The position numbers and the translations under genes were made by a program. A stretch of DNA of 64,000 bases from Selaginella moellendorffii. Lineage: Eukaryota > Streptophyta > Lycopodiopsida > Selaginellales > Selaginellaceae. The notes beneath the pieces were generated by a model, which ran no database searches, had not been told where the DNA came from, and worked only from the letters and a program-made list of their open reading frames with translations. The stretch is taken from the NCBI RefSeq assembly GCF_000143415.4, contig NW_003314345.1, positions 322,264-386,263 on the forward strand, read 5' to 3'. This document shows positions 10,085-20,795 of the stretch, one piece after another. How positions within the stretch are numbered: position 1 is the stretch's first letter; the number at the start of each line of letters is the position of its first letter.

Positions 10085-12539
10085 GTGCACCAACTTATTT
10101 TTAAAGCGCGTTACAGATCACAGCTTAGGAACCTAGTTCCTCCACACTGCCAAGTCCTCTCACTTGACATGTCTGTGATCATGCATGGACTCCTCCATGC
10201 TCGGCCCCATGGCCCACCCTTTTTGAAGTTATCACCTTCAACTAGGGTATTTGTTTCCCCGACGTGCCAATCTCGCTTGGCAAGTCCTCCGACCATTGTA
10301 ACATGGTTCCTGCATAAGCGTGAAAGTCCTTGACCATCGACTTTCGTTCAAAGCCCTCTTTTTGAACACTCGGGAACTACTTCCCTAACCTTGATAACCT
10401 TGCCTCATGGCAAGCTTCAAGACCACGCTTCTGCTGCGCCACTCTGATTTCACGCGTTCCATGAACCATTTACACTTGGCCTTTCTAGGTACTACGCTAC
10501 CTAGAATCATCTTTGGGAACTTTGAAGAAACTCTGTCCCTCAGCTTGCTAAGGCCTCCCCTTTCGCAAGCTTTATAGTTGCCATATAGTCTAACATGGAC
10601 AATTCCATATTTTAGACTCTCCATGGCATCACGGTTGCTAGCAACAACATCCTCGAGCACCCTCTTGATTCTCCACTCCCAACTTTCATAACCACTGTTG
10701 GATATGCCCTTTGATTTCTATGGTTCAGTTCCATCCCAACACTACTTGCCTTTGGCTTCACACCTTTCCTTCGATCATTCTCCTCCAGACCAGGAGGATA
10801 GCTTTGCACTTTCTATCATGCCTTAGCAAGTATTCTTAGGGATGAACCTACCCAATAGCCCAGGGAGTGGTTCCTCAATCCGGGTATGCTCAGCTTATAA
10901 TCCCACACACTGGGGTTACATTGTTGCTTATGGGCCTTTACATGCCCATCACTAGCCTTGCCAAAATTCCATTTTTGGCTTTGTCCAACTTGGGTAGACA
11001 GTCCTCTCCTGTCTCCGCAACCTTGGACATTTGGATAGCACCTTCTATCCATCATTCGCTAGGGACTTAGTCCCTTGGGCTTTATCCATTGCCCTCACGA
11101 TATCAAACACCACCTTCTGGTGTTCTAGAGTGTTCGGGTGTCCCAATGATGGCTTTCTTGACAATGAGTATTTCCTTTTATGACATTGACTTACTATATC
11201 GCAACATAAGAAACTTATCCCCCGTAAGGGTATATCCGACTTCCCTATACTAGAAGTCTTGGGTAGCTACCTTCTACCCGTTTAATCAGTTATTTTGCAC
11301 CTTTTGCTTAGTTGCCTCATAGTTGTCAAGTCCTACAACTCATTGCTTGGTGCTTTCACACCTCCATCACTATCTGGGTCACCACACTCCAACTGCATGC
11401 TCTGCAGCTTAAGCTATGCCATTCCCATTTCCATTGGGATTCCTTTGGCAAGGGGTTCTCATGAACCCACCAACATAGCCTCAAGGTATCACACCTTGGC
11501 ACATTTGGTGTCTCCACACCATCGGCTCCACGAGCCTACCTCTATGACATTTCCCTTCGTGTCTAAGTCTTTTGCCAAGACCAACACCGCTCTTTCTCAT
11601 GCCAACCATCTGTTAGCACTGCCCCATAGAGGTCACACACAACTTTATGTCAAAGTTGTTTTCTTCTGGGAACACCTTTCCCATAACTTTAGCATGGCAC
11701 ATTTTGCCATCGATGAGATACTCTCTGTTCTCATCCTTGGATCCTATGATCCCCCCCCATCCTTTGTGGGGTACAACGCACCTTAGTCCAAATGCTTCAT
11801 TCAGTCCTTTTTAGGACTCTACTTGAGTCGTCTAGCAGTTTTGGACTTGGTTAATCCACCGACCCGTAAGGTCCTACTTGTGAGGCACTAGCTCACTGGA
11901 ATACACATCTTGCATTCTGGTCCTACTCAAAAGGACTATTTTCACAAGTGTTACTCCGACACTTGATTTTGTTCTCTGGGGGCAACCTTTGCCCCTTAGG
12001 ACTACTTGTCCATGTGATGAGAATACCAACTCATCCACTCAATACACCCCCAACTCCTTGGGTTGTTCCAGCATTTATTAGAGGTAGCCCCGGCTACCAT
12101 TTCAAGGACTTGAGTCCTCTTCCGTATTTGACCTTCCACGGTCATTACCTTTGGTCTCACATTCATGAGCACCAACCTCAACTATATGAGGATAATCTTG
12201 TGACTCCTTTATTGTTTTGGAGTCTCTATCTTTCCCGTGATCCCAACTTTAGTTGTTTACCACAACAACCTTAGCCAATTTGCTGAGACAAATGCTCATC
12301 CGGATCACATCCTCAACTCAATGAGGAAAACCTTGCACTGTTCCCAAGATCCCAAAGTCGTTCCATTATTGGCACTTTTCTATCCACCACCTCGTCTACA
12401 AGTTCACACATGAACTGTAATGGAGATCCATGTCTTCCCGACTTGCTACTCCTCAAGGATAGACCCACTCCTTGGACCTTCCGATGCCAACACTAGTGGT
12501 GATATACTTGAGCACCAATAAAAGTCGGACTAAGGAACA

Positions 12540-12551
12540 GCTCTGATACCA
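12540..12551 (-). promoter_or_regulatory. Primer binding site of nested element
   Basis: The minus strand reads TGGTATCAGAGC, the exact common plant tRNA-iMet primer site, three bases from the LTR end at 12555. It fixes the element's orientation as minus. Confidence 0.9.
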
Positions 12552-12554
12552 AAT

Positions 12555-14384
12555 TGTAAGTGACTAGATTTTCCATTCTACTTTAGTCACTTAACCACAC
12601 CTCCGACCACTTGGAGGAGTCTCATTCACAACCTCCATAAGTCCAATCCAGGACTTGGGACTTGCTAGCCCCGAGAATGGCATCCATGCCACTCAACATT
12701 TGCACTTGGTCCAAGTGCTCCACGTGTCCGATCCCAAGACCGACACTCAAAGGTACCACCGACATAGCAGCCCGTTACGCTAAGGCCATGCCCAATCACC
12801 TTTGCCACACTGGTAGTCCAATACCACTTGCATCACAGTCTTGGCTCCCCAAGACTAGGCAAACCATCCGTGAGTGGTCATCTCAGATCCACTCCTTAGC
12901 ATCCTTAGGATGCCCACAGACTTGGGGAATCGCCTTCCCCAAAGTGCCTTTGTCAGTTCCTACCAAGTCCCTTTCTGCCCCTGGCCATGTTTGCCCACAC
13001 TGCCACTAGATCGAGGCCCACAGGCCCGACCACTAAGTCCCATGGTCCTCTGGGACTTCCTCACCACACGACTGTGTCCTTGGTCACTACCCCAGAGGAC
13101 TGCTCCTCTTCCTTTCCACAGTCTAGGCCTTTGGGACAACATTTCGGAACACCGTGGCCTTACGCGAGCCACCTGGGTACTCTCCCCGCCTTTCGCCTTT
13201 AGGTGCTCTAGCCATGGGCTTAGAGCGAGGTTCCGTTGAGCCACGCCTGGTATCCAAGTAGGTAGTGCCACCCACACTTGGACTGGAAGCATCGGCCAGT
13301 CGATCTCCCGGGGGAACTAGAGCCGGCTCTTGAACACTTCACCAAGCTACCCCGCTTGTCGGTCCGTATTCACTCTAGTCTTGGACTTCCCAGTGGTCAG
13401 TTCCTCACCCAACACTGCGTCTGGCCTTCCTGGGCCAAACTGGCCTTTCCTGGCCAAACTGGCTCCACTGCAGTCCTCCCCCTACTATACTTTTGGAGCT
13501 CACCAAACCCCCCAGGGTCTGGGAGACGAACGCTTTGGGCTTTCACCCTCTCAGGCTCTAGACTCGGACTCGGACTCGGACTCGGACTCGGACTCGGACT
13601 CGGACTCGGACTCGGACTCGGACTCGGGCTCGGGCTCGGTCTCGGTCTCGGCCTCGGCCTCGGTCTCGGTCTCGGTCCCGATCTCGGTCTCGGTCTCGGT
13701 CCCAGTCTCGGTCTCGACTTCGGACTCCATCTCGGACTCCATCTCGGACTCCATCTCGGGTCCATCTCGGGTCCATCTCGGACTCCATCTCGGACTCCAT
13801 CTCGGGTCCATCTCGGACTCCATCTCGGACTCCATTTCGGCTCCATCTCGGGTCCACCTCGGACTCCATCTCGGACTCCATCTCAGACTCCAGTTCGGGT
13901 CCATCTCGGGTCCACCTCAGACTCCATCTCGGACTCCATCTCGGACTCCATCTCGGGTCCATCTCGGACTCCACTTCGGACTCCAACTCGGGTCCATCTC
14001 GGGTCCACCTCGGACTCCATCTCGGACTCCATCTCGGGTCCATCTCGGACTCCACTTCGGACTCCAACTCAGGTCCATCTCGGGTCCACCTCGGACTCCA
14101 TCTCGGACTCCATCTTGGACTCCATCTCGGGTCCATCTCGGACTCCACTTCGGACTCCCACGTGTCATGTGTTGGTCCTTTTGGGTCCCTTTTTGGAGCC
14201 TCGCCTTTTGCTCGCTTCGTGCTCGTTCCTCGAGCACTTCGTTGGGAGTTCCACTCCCGCTCTTGACTTTTCAAGTTGGAGCTTTTGGTCCAAACGTGTT
14301 ACGCTCGTTTGGCTCTCGCTTCGGCCACTACCATGTGGCGCCCTTCCGGCTCCACTTTGGGTCCTAGGGATTTTGTGTCTCACA
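12555..14384 (-). repeat. 5' LTR of nested element (1830 bp)
   Basis: On the minus strand it begins TGTGAG and ends CTTACA. It shares with the chromovirus LTR a hexamer array followed by the GTGAAAGCCCAAAGCG block and a TATAGTAGGG block, so the two LTR families are related. The same LTR is represented by 5729-6979 plus 19491-19537 and, in the opposite orientation and decayed, by 19545-19976. Confidence 0.88.
13557..14160 (-). repeat. Long hexamer/dodecamer array in the LTR
   Basis: On the plus strand, eleven near-perfect GGACTC units (13559-13625) pass into degenerate CTCGGT units. From about 13730 they pass into CTCCATCTCGGA dodecamers with higher-order repetition. The array lacks stops in several frames on both strands. 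It generates Gly-Leu, Asp-Ser, Glu-Ser and Arg-Val repeat translations that are artefacts. Confidence 0.9.
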
Positions 14385-15884
14385 GTCAAGTCATATAGCA
14401 GCGTGGGAAACAACATATGCTACAACTGCGGTGAAGCGGGACACTTTTCGAGGGAATGTCCCTACCCAAAGAAGGCCAGAGCCAATATGGCCATCAAGTC
14501 GGGTGAAGTCCAAACTGAGGTATGTGATCCAGTCCCTAACTCAAAGTTACTCATTACACGAGCAACTTTGGTAGAGAGTCGTTCCCGACATTTACTAGCC
14601 CTCCGAGGGAAGCTCGGAGGTAGCTCTGTTAAGATCCTTATTGACACGGGTGCTTCGGATAATTTTGTGGCTGCAGACATAGTCCGGCAAGCCGGAGTAA
14701 CGGTGCAGCGGCTAGGCGAACCAAGGACTATAGAGTTTGTTCAAGGTAGCCAAAGCACCGATGAGGTACTTCGACAAGCGAGAGTCGAAGTAGGGATATG
14801 GAAAGTAGACATGGATTTCACCGTGTTGGACATGGCGGGATTTGACGTGATCTTCGGAATGGACTGGTTCAATCGGTTCGTGGTAGCCCTACATGGACAA
14901 GGTAGGAACCTTGTGGTACTGGCGAATGCCCAAGGAAGAAGATCTAGGGTGGAGGCCCAGGATCTAAAGGTAGGGCAAAGCAAGGCCAAAGAATCCTGCT
15001 TAAACCTGGTGTCCACGAGAGGACAACTCACTAAAGGAACTAAAGCAGCCTTTTTGTGCCTACTCTCGGTGAAGAGTGACAAAAAGACAGGAACGGAAGA
15101 AGTACCTTTAGTGATCCAGCGGGTGTTGGACCAATTCCAGGATACCATGCCGGAGGAGCTACCGGCGGGGTTGCCCCCCGCACGACCGATAGAACATAAG
15201 ATTGAGCTGGTCGAGGGTGCTGAGGCGGTGGTTCGTCCCCCCTATCGTTTGAACGAGAAAGAACTCAAGGAGCTCAAGTGCCAACTGGAGGAGTTGGTGG
15301 ACAAAGGGTATGTTAGGTTGAGCAAGTCGTTGTATGGGGCGCCGGTGTTATTTGTGAAAAAGAAAGATGGATCTATGCGCATGTGCATAGATTACCGGTT
15401 GCTCAACAAGTATACAAAAAAGAACAAGTACCCTTTGCCAAGAATTGAGGACCTGTTCGATAGGTTGGGAAAGGCAAAATACTTCTCGAGGATTGACCTA
15501 AGGTCAGGATACTACCAGATCAGGGTAGATGAGGAAGATGTCGAGAAGACAACCTGTCGAACGAGGTATGGGAGCTTTGAGTTTCTGGTGATGCCCTTTG
15601 GGCTGTGCAATGCGCCGGCAACGTTTTCGGCATTGATGAACCACATCTTTGTACCCTATCTGGATCACTTCGTGGTCGTCTATATTGACGACATCCTGAT
15701 CTATAGCGAAACGCTAGAGGAGCATGCCGAACACTTGGCGAAGGTGTTTGAGAAACTAAGGGAACACAAACTGTATGCTAAAGAGAGCAAATGTGACTTT
15801 GCTCAACAAGAGGTAAAGTTTCTTGGGCATGTGGTGGGCCAGGACGGGCTCAAAGTGGACCCGGAGAAGGTCCAAGCGATCTAG
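14385..15884 (+). pseudogene. pol: gag zinc knuckle, protease and RT of element 2
   Basis: After the nested insertion the frame carries the CCHC knuckle (14419-14460). A protease with [12 protein letters not shown] follows, then an RT with [25 protein letters not shown] and [10 protein letters not shown], ending with the thumb motif [21 protein letters not shown] at 15882-15884 interrupts the frame. Here knuckle, protease and RT are in one frame, showing the family uses a single gag-pol frame. The upstream continuation of this frame into the nested LTR is accidental. Confidence 0.9.
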
Positions 15885-17207
15885 GAATGGGAGCGACCAT
15901 CGAATGTACATGAGTTGAGGGCATTCTTGGGGCTATGCAACTACTATCGAAAGTTTATCAGACACTATTCGAGAGTAGCCCTACCCTTAACGGACCAAAC
16001 AGGAAAAGGGAAGATGGTATGGACAGCGGAATGCGAGGCGGCATTCGTCCACCTCAAAGGGAAATTGAGGAAGGCTCCCGTGTTGGCATTACCAGACTTT
16101 GGTAAGGACTTTGAGGTAGAAACGGATGCTTCGGACTTTGCGTTGGGCACGGTTTTGAAGCAGGACAACCATCCAGTAGCATTCTTCTCGAAGAAGTTGG
16201 ACAAGGCTCAACGAAAGTGGCCTGCCCATGAGAAGGAATTGTTTGCGGTGGTCAAGGCACTCAAGGAGTGGCGACACTACCTTGGGAGACACTTCAAAGT
16301 TTACACGGACAATGTGGCAACGAAACACTTCTTGTCACAGCCCGACCTAAGGGGAAAACAAGGTCGGTGGGCCAATGCTTTGGCCGAGTTTGATTGCGAG
16401 ATCCTGTACAAGCCTGGGAAGAGCAACATCGTGGCAGATGCGCTAAGTCGAAAAGCGAGCTTGAAGTTGGCGATATCTAGCGCGACAGCAACCTTTTGGG
16501 ATGATGTGCGGACCGCATACGAGAGTGATGGTCTAGCACAAGAAGTGTTGCTGAGGAATCTAGAGGCGCGGGAAGCTCACCAGAGAGGTGAGCTGCCAAC
16601 GGAAGAGAAAACGGGCTATGCGGAACGCAACGGACTCATATATTACAAGCAAACGAGGGTGTATGTTCCAGAAGGGGAACTAAGGAAGGTAGCCTTGGAA
16701 GAGTGTCATGACGGACCTCTCGCGGGACACGGCAGAGTGCCCAAGACGATGGGCTTACTCAAAAGGAAGTATCACTGGCCAGATATGGCTAAGGATGTCC
16801 AAGACTATGTAAAGACATGTCCAACATGTCAGCAAGTCAAAGCCGTGACGAAGGCTAGTGGGGGCTTGTTGTAAAGCATCCCCATTCCAGATCGTCTGTG
16901 GAAATGTCTCAGGATGGACTTCATCACGGGACTACCCCCAAGCGAGGGGTTCGATGCGATATTCGTGGTGGTGGACCGATTTTCAAAGATGGCACATTTC
17001 ATACCCACCACAACGGACGTGGATGCGGAAGGTGTGGCGAAGCTATTCTTCGAACAAGTGGTTCGAGTGCGGCGAAGGCCGGAAGAGATTATCTCAGATC
17101 GAGATAAGATCTTCACCAGTAGGTTCTGGAGGACACTCCTAGAACAGTATCGCACCAAGTTGAAATTCAGCACAGCCTATCACCCACAGACAGGTAATGG
17201 GTATTAA
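15885..17207 (+). pseudogene. pol: RNase H and integrase N-terminal and core of element 2
   Basis: The RT connection (ELRAFLGLCNYYRKF) leads to RNase H with ETDASDFALGTVL, FFSKKLDKAQRKWPAHEKEL and VYTDNVATKHFL. The integrase zinc domain has the HHCC pattern (ECHDGPLAGHGRVPKT ... CPTCQQVK), then the integrase core. A TAA at 16872-16874 breaks the frame just before the core. The part from about 15811 to 16853 is what element 1 has lost. Confidence 0.9.
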
Positions 17208-17240
17208 GTCAAGATTGATGGCACTAACACTTCTTGACAG
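17194..17240 (+). other. Putative intron 1 in integrase of element 2
   Basis: A 47-bp GT-AG segment at the same codon position as 3277-3323, with in-frame TAA if retained. Confidence 0.72.
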
Positions 17241-18088
17241 ACGGACAAACGAAAAGGGTGAATAGGCAGCTGGAGGATTATTTGCGATGCTATGTCTCGG
17301 GAGACCAGACCGACTGGGTAAGTCATTTGGGACTTGCGGAAATGTGTTATAACAACTCACCACATTCGAGCATTGGGGTGAGTCCGTGGGAAGTCATCAA
17401 TGGGCGAGCTATTGAAGGTCCTGTGGAACTCGGCGTGGCCGAGTATCATGGAGAGTTACCCGCAGTGGAGGCATTCACGGCGGAAAGACTCAACATTTGG
17501 AATCTAGTGAGGGATTCCTTGGAACGGGCTCAACAAAGGCAAACTAAGTACGCGAACCAAAAGCGTCGGGATGTGGAGTTCCAAGCTGGGGAGAAGGTGT
17601 GGCTGAACACCAAGAACCTCAGGCTACCAAGTGGGATCAGCCGGAAGTTGACCCAAAGGTAAAAATGCATGTATTCCTGTAAATGAATTGATCTTGAGTT
17701 CCTTAAGCAGGTTCGCGGGGCCTTACGAGATTGAGGCTCGAATCGGTAAAGTGGCTTACCGTCTCCGACTTCCTCGAGAGATGGGGAAGATGCATCCCGT
17801 GTTCCACGTGAACTTACTCAAGCCGTATTTTGAGGATCCGCTTCGCAAGGACCAAGTAAGACCTTTACCTGAGGTTATCCAAGGGGAGGAGGAATACGAA
17901 GTCGAGGCCATCCTCAATGCGCGCAAGAGCAAGCGACAAGGACGCGAGCTGAGAGAGTTCCATGTGAAGTGAAAAGGATTTCCACACTGTGAAGCAACAT
18001 GGGAACCGGAGGAGAACCTAGCGAACGCGCGAGATCTAGTGGAGGAATTTCTGCATGGCAGAACTCTATGTACTTATGCAAAGTTCAA
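17208..18088 (+). pseudogene. pol: Integrase C-terminus and chromodomain of element 2
   Basis: The frame resumes with VNRQLEDYLRCYVSGDQTDW and ASIGVSPWEV-type integrase sequence. It crosses the second intron (17659-17710), continues with RFAGPYEIEARIGKVAYRL and MGKMHPVFHVNLLKPYF, and enters the chromodomain. There a TGA at 17970-17972 replaces the Trp codon of the FHVKWKGF motif. Element 1 keeps that Trp. Confidence 0.88.
17659..17710 (+). other. Putative intron 2 in pol of element 2
   Basis: A 52-bp GT-AG segment nearly identical to 3742-3793, again placed exactly inside the conserved GPY/F module. Confidence 0.7.
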
Positions 18089-18494
18089 TTAAAAGTATCA
18101 ATTTGAGAAATTGAGCAATGGCATATGTTGGGACCCGAAGGCGCGCCGAAGGTAAGCTAATTAGCATGGGTTAGCTAGGTCGACCAGGCGTAGGGAGCTA
18201 CGCCCGACTCCCTGCGGGGATGTCGAATCCGTAGACGTATTCTATGGAGGTTGGGTTCGAGTCCCAACCCCCTAGTAAAGCAAGGCTGGGTTCAAGTCCC
18301 GACCCTATACTAGGGCCTGGTGAGGTGAGGAGTATAGGGACACCTATATTCCGTTGTCATGAGCTCTTGGCCGGGGAGGCTAACTTAGGCACACCGCTAA
18401 GTGGGGGGATGCCCCCGGAGACATGGTCAACAAGTCGTAGGATAAAACGAGACGTTCGATGTGGGCATCGAACTTCTTCTATGGGTGGTGGAGT
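18089..18494 (+). other. 3' internal noncoding region, element 2
   Basis: It is colinear with 4176-4578, including the three hairpins and the GGGGATGCCCCC block. One stem has a C-to-T change (CCGTAG/CTATGG) that leaves a G-T pair. It ends in the same G-rich tract before the LTR. Confidence 0.6.
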
Positions 18495-19490
18495 TGTAAG
18501 GAACCAACTCGCCGAGGTGTCGTAGGCTAAAGGAACCCCGAAAGCATGACCAAAATGACAAAGAGTTCATCGGATGGGACCAAGTCGAAGATCGAGTCCA
18601 AGACCGACTCTAGGACCGAGTTCGAGATAGAGTCCGAAATCGAGTCCGAACCCGAATCCGAAGTCGGATCCGAAATCGGGTCCGAGATCGAGCCAGAGAC
18701 TAAGTCCAAATACTAATACCGGTCAAGGGGTGAAAGCCCAAAGCGTGCGTCTCCCAGGGGGGGGGGCTGCAGGGGGTTCCAAAAGTATAGTAGGGATAGT
18801 GAGGTCCAGGAACCAGTTTTGAAGGGACTCTCCAGTTGGGCTTCCAAACCGACTTGAGGTTGAGACTGGGACCGAGGGGCCTTGGGTGGGAGTGAGCATG
18901 GACTTGGTTGGTGCCGGAGGGGCCATCCAAGGAAGTGCTCAAGAGCAGCTCCCACTCCCAAAAGGGAAACCGATTGCGGTGCTCCCGGCTCATGTGGAGT
19001 GGTGCCCCACTTGAGTACCATGCGGCTCATTGGTCCTCGCCCTTCCTAGGGGCTTGGGCCTTCCTTCGGGATGGAAGTGGGGAGCGAGAGGTACCCATAC
19101 CGGGCCGCTAGGCCACGGTGTTTCGCCCCGGCGTCCCGAAGCAAGTGTTGCACTCAAGACTTGGGATTTAGAGGGTCCCATGATCAAGTCTTGTGGTACC
19201 AAGGGATGTTAGGAACCTAGAAGCTTGGTGTGCTTGGTTGCTTGTGCTTATGGGGAGTGTAGCCGAACCTTAAGTCCAGTCTAACCCAGGGAGGGGGATT
19301 GGGAGTGATTTGGGAATCCGTGGATGGATGGCTAACACTCCGTTGCTCGTGCAGTGAGTAGCTGAGACCAAGTAGAAGCTGGTACCATAGGCGAGAACCT
19401 TGGCAAGGGAACTTAGCAAAAGCCAAAGCGGTGTTGGACGGATAGACGAGGTAAGCTGACAAATTGGAAAGGAAAAATTTGTGGCTTACA
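18495..19490 (+). repeat. 3' LTR of element 2
   Basis: This 996-bp LTR runs TGTAAG...CTTACA and pairs with 6980-7974. The duplicated TCACC follows directly. Confidence 0.94.
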
Positions 19491-19537
19491 TCACCCTTCC
19501 GGCTCCACTTTGGGGCCTAGGGATTTTGTGTCTCACA
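19491..19537 (-). repeat. Older LTR of the second family, right end
   Basis: These 47 bp, starting with the second TCACC copy and ending TCTCACA, match the last 46 bp of the intact LTR (14339-14384). They complete the piece at 5729-6979 that element 2 interrupted. Confidence 0.85.
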
Positions 19538-19544
19538 CAAATAC

Positions 19545-19976
19545 GGCTATGGATAGAAAGAGACTTGGTGGGGACGGAAAAAGGGATATTGGGGAAGGTT
19601 GTTCCCCATGTCTGCAAGCATTCTAAAAATTCTAAAGAATGGATTTAGAATAATCACTCATGAACGGATGGCCCAATTTTTGAGAGACAGGATTATGATG
19701 TAGGTGGTGTTACATCACCGGTGTGACTAAAGTGAATAGGCATAGCATTAGCATAATAGGTTAATATGTCAATGGTACCTTTGGGTGTTAGTGATGGATT
19801 GGACACATGGAGCACTTGGACCAAATGTAAAAGTTTAATGGCATGGATGCCATTGTCAAGGTTAGCAAGCCATAAGTCTGGAATAAAATTTATGGAGGTT
19901 ATGAGTGAGACTCTTCCTAGTGGTTGGAAATGTGGTTAAGTGACTAAAGAAAAATGGAAAATTTAATAGTTTACAT
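19545..19976 (+). repeat. Decayed LTR of the second family, plus orientation
   Basis: It is colinear with the reverse complement of about 12555-12980, for example the blocks around GGGGAAGG..TTCCCCA, GGTACCTTTG and GGCATGGATGCCATT. It ends in a form of GTGACTAAAG...TTTACA. Most differences replace C or G with T or A, as expected for methylated, ageing repeats. Confidence 0.72.
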
Positions 19977-20795
19977 AAATATAGTAAGTTATTATGTAGT
20001 AATGTTGGGACTAATGCTCAATATTGAAGGGTTTTTATTAAGTTAGTGCAATAAAGCAAAAGAAAATTAAAAGCCAAACCAAATATGCTCAATAACCACA
20101 ATTTTATATTTATTTGGCTAAGTATAAATATTAAACCTAATTTACTACAATTGAACAAAAGGGACTAATAAAAGGAACTAGCTAAACCTATTACCATTGT
20201 AAAAAAAAAATATCTGGACTCGTAAACAAATAACTTTTCATACTTATTATCACATTTGTAATATAGACATAAAACAAAAAGTGACACCCCTCAATAAAAG
20301 AAGGGCTATACTAATGTCTCAAATACCCCTAGCATATGAAAGGTCACTTAATTTATATCACTAAATATCATAAAGCTGCTTTCTACTAAGGAACTAAGGA
20401 TTAAAGCTAAAAATTTATAAAGGTCATTTTTAACCTACAGAAAGTGGTGATTTTTTCTGTATAATTAAATAAATAAATTAATGCTAAACATGTCAACTAT
20501 TGGTAAATACATTGAAACATCAGATAATAAAATCAATAAAATATGTATTTACATTAATGGTCTTTTCACATTTGTTAATTTCTGCCATTCTTGTCTTATC
20601 TACTCTTCCAAAATCTTAAAATGCTTTTTGACAAGAACAATATTCATATTTCGTTACATAATTGTTACATTGTTAAAAATCAACAGAAAAAGACAAAGGT
20701 AAAAGTTAAACCTATGAAGATTATGCATAAAGATTATTAACTAAAGTCAGCCAAGATATCAAATAAATAGGTACTGCAAACACCTACCAAACAAA
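19977..20795. repeat. AT-rich decayed retroelement DNA
   Basis: The part 20005-20300 resembles 60080-60420: shared GGGACTAA..CTCAATATTG, GGCTAAGTATA, AAAGGGACTAATAAA and AATATCT..GACTC blocks. No coding frame is convincing; a 73-codon frame at 20481 is AT-rich and featureless. The last 100 bp may hold the promoter of the next gene. Confidence 0.55.

Larger units (their letters stand above)
9011..14384 (-). mobile_element. Noncoding LTR element of the second family, nested in element 2
   Basis: On the minus strand this reads as a 5' LTR (14384 to 12555), a perfect 12-nt tRNA-Met primer site, then about 3.5 kb of internal DNA with no frame I can recognise as gag or pol. The left end stops at 9010 without a second LTR, so a deletion probably removed the 3' LTR with part of the host gag. 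Between 10084 and 9600 it resembles the 3' noncoding region of the chromovirus, including the three hairpins. It fits a large noncoding LTR derivative (LARD-like) mobilised by a related chromovirus; that is inference. Confidence 0.75.
6980..19490 (+). mobile_element. Ty3/gypsy chromovirus, element 2 (both LTRs, nested insertion inside)
   Basis: This is the complete-length partner of element 1, flanked by the 5-bp duplication TCACC. It contains 5' LTR, primer site, gag, protease, RT, RNase H, integrase with HHCC zinc domain, chromodomain and 3' LTR. Gag is split by a 5.4-kb insertion at 9011-14384. The two LTRs differ at roughly 20 positions by eye over about 990 bp, so insertion is fairly recent but not new. 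Breaks include a 1-bp deletion in gag near 8475, TAG at 15882-15884, TAA at 16872-16874 and TGA at 17970-17972. It is inactive on its own. Confidence 0.93.

Noticed and set aside
11295-11786. A 163-codon plus-strand frame inside the nested element
   Set aside because: Low-complexity composition, no motif, and antisense to the element's direction given by its primer site.
13557-14160. Array that looks CRISPR-like or like a repeat-protein gene (Gly-Leu, Asp-Ser, Glu-Ser repeats)
   Set aside because: The units are 6-12 bp without spacers and lie in a plant LTR. All frames on both strands are similarly open, so the translations are artefacts.
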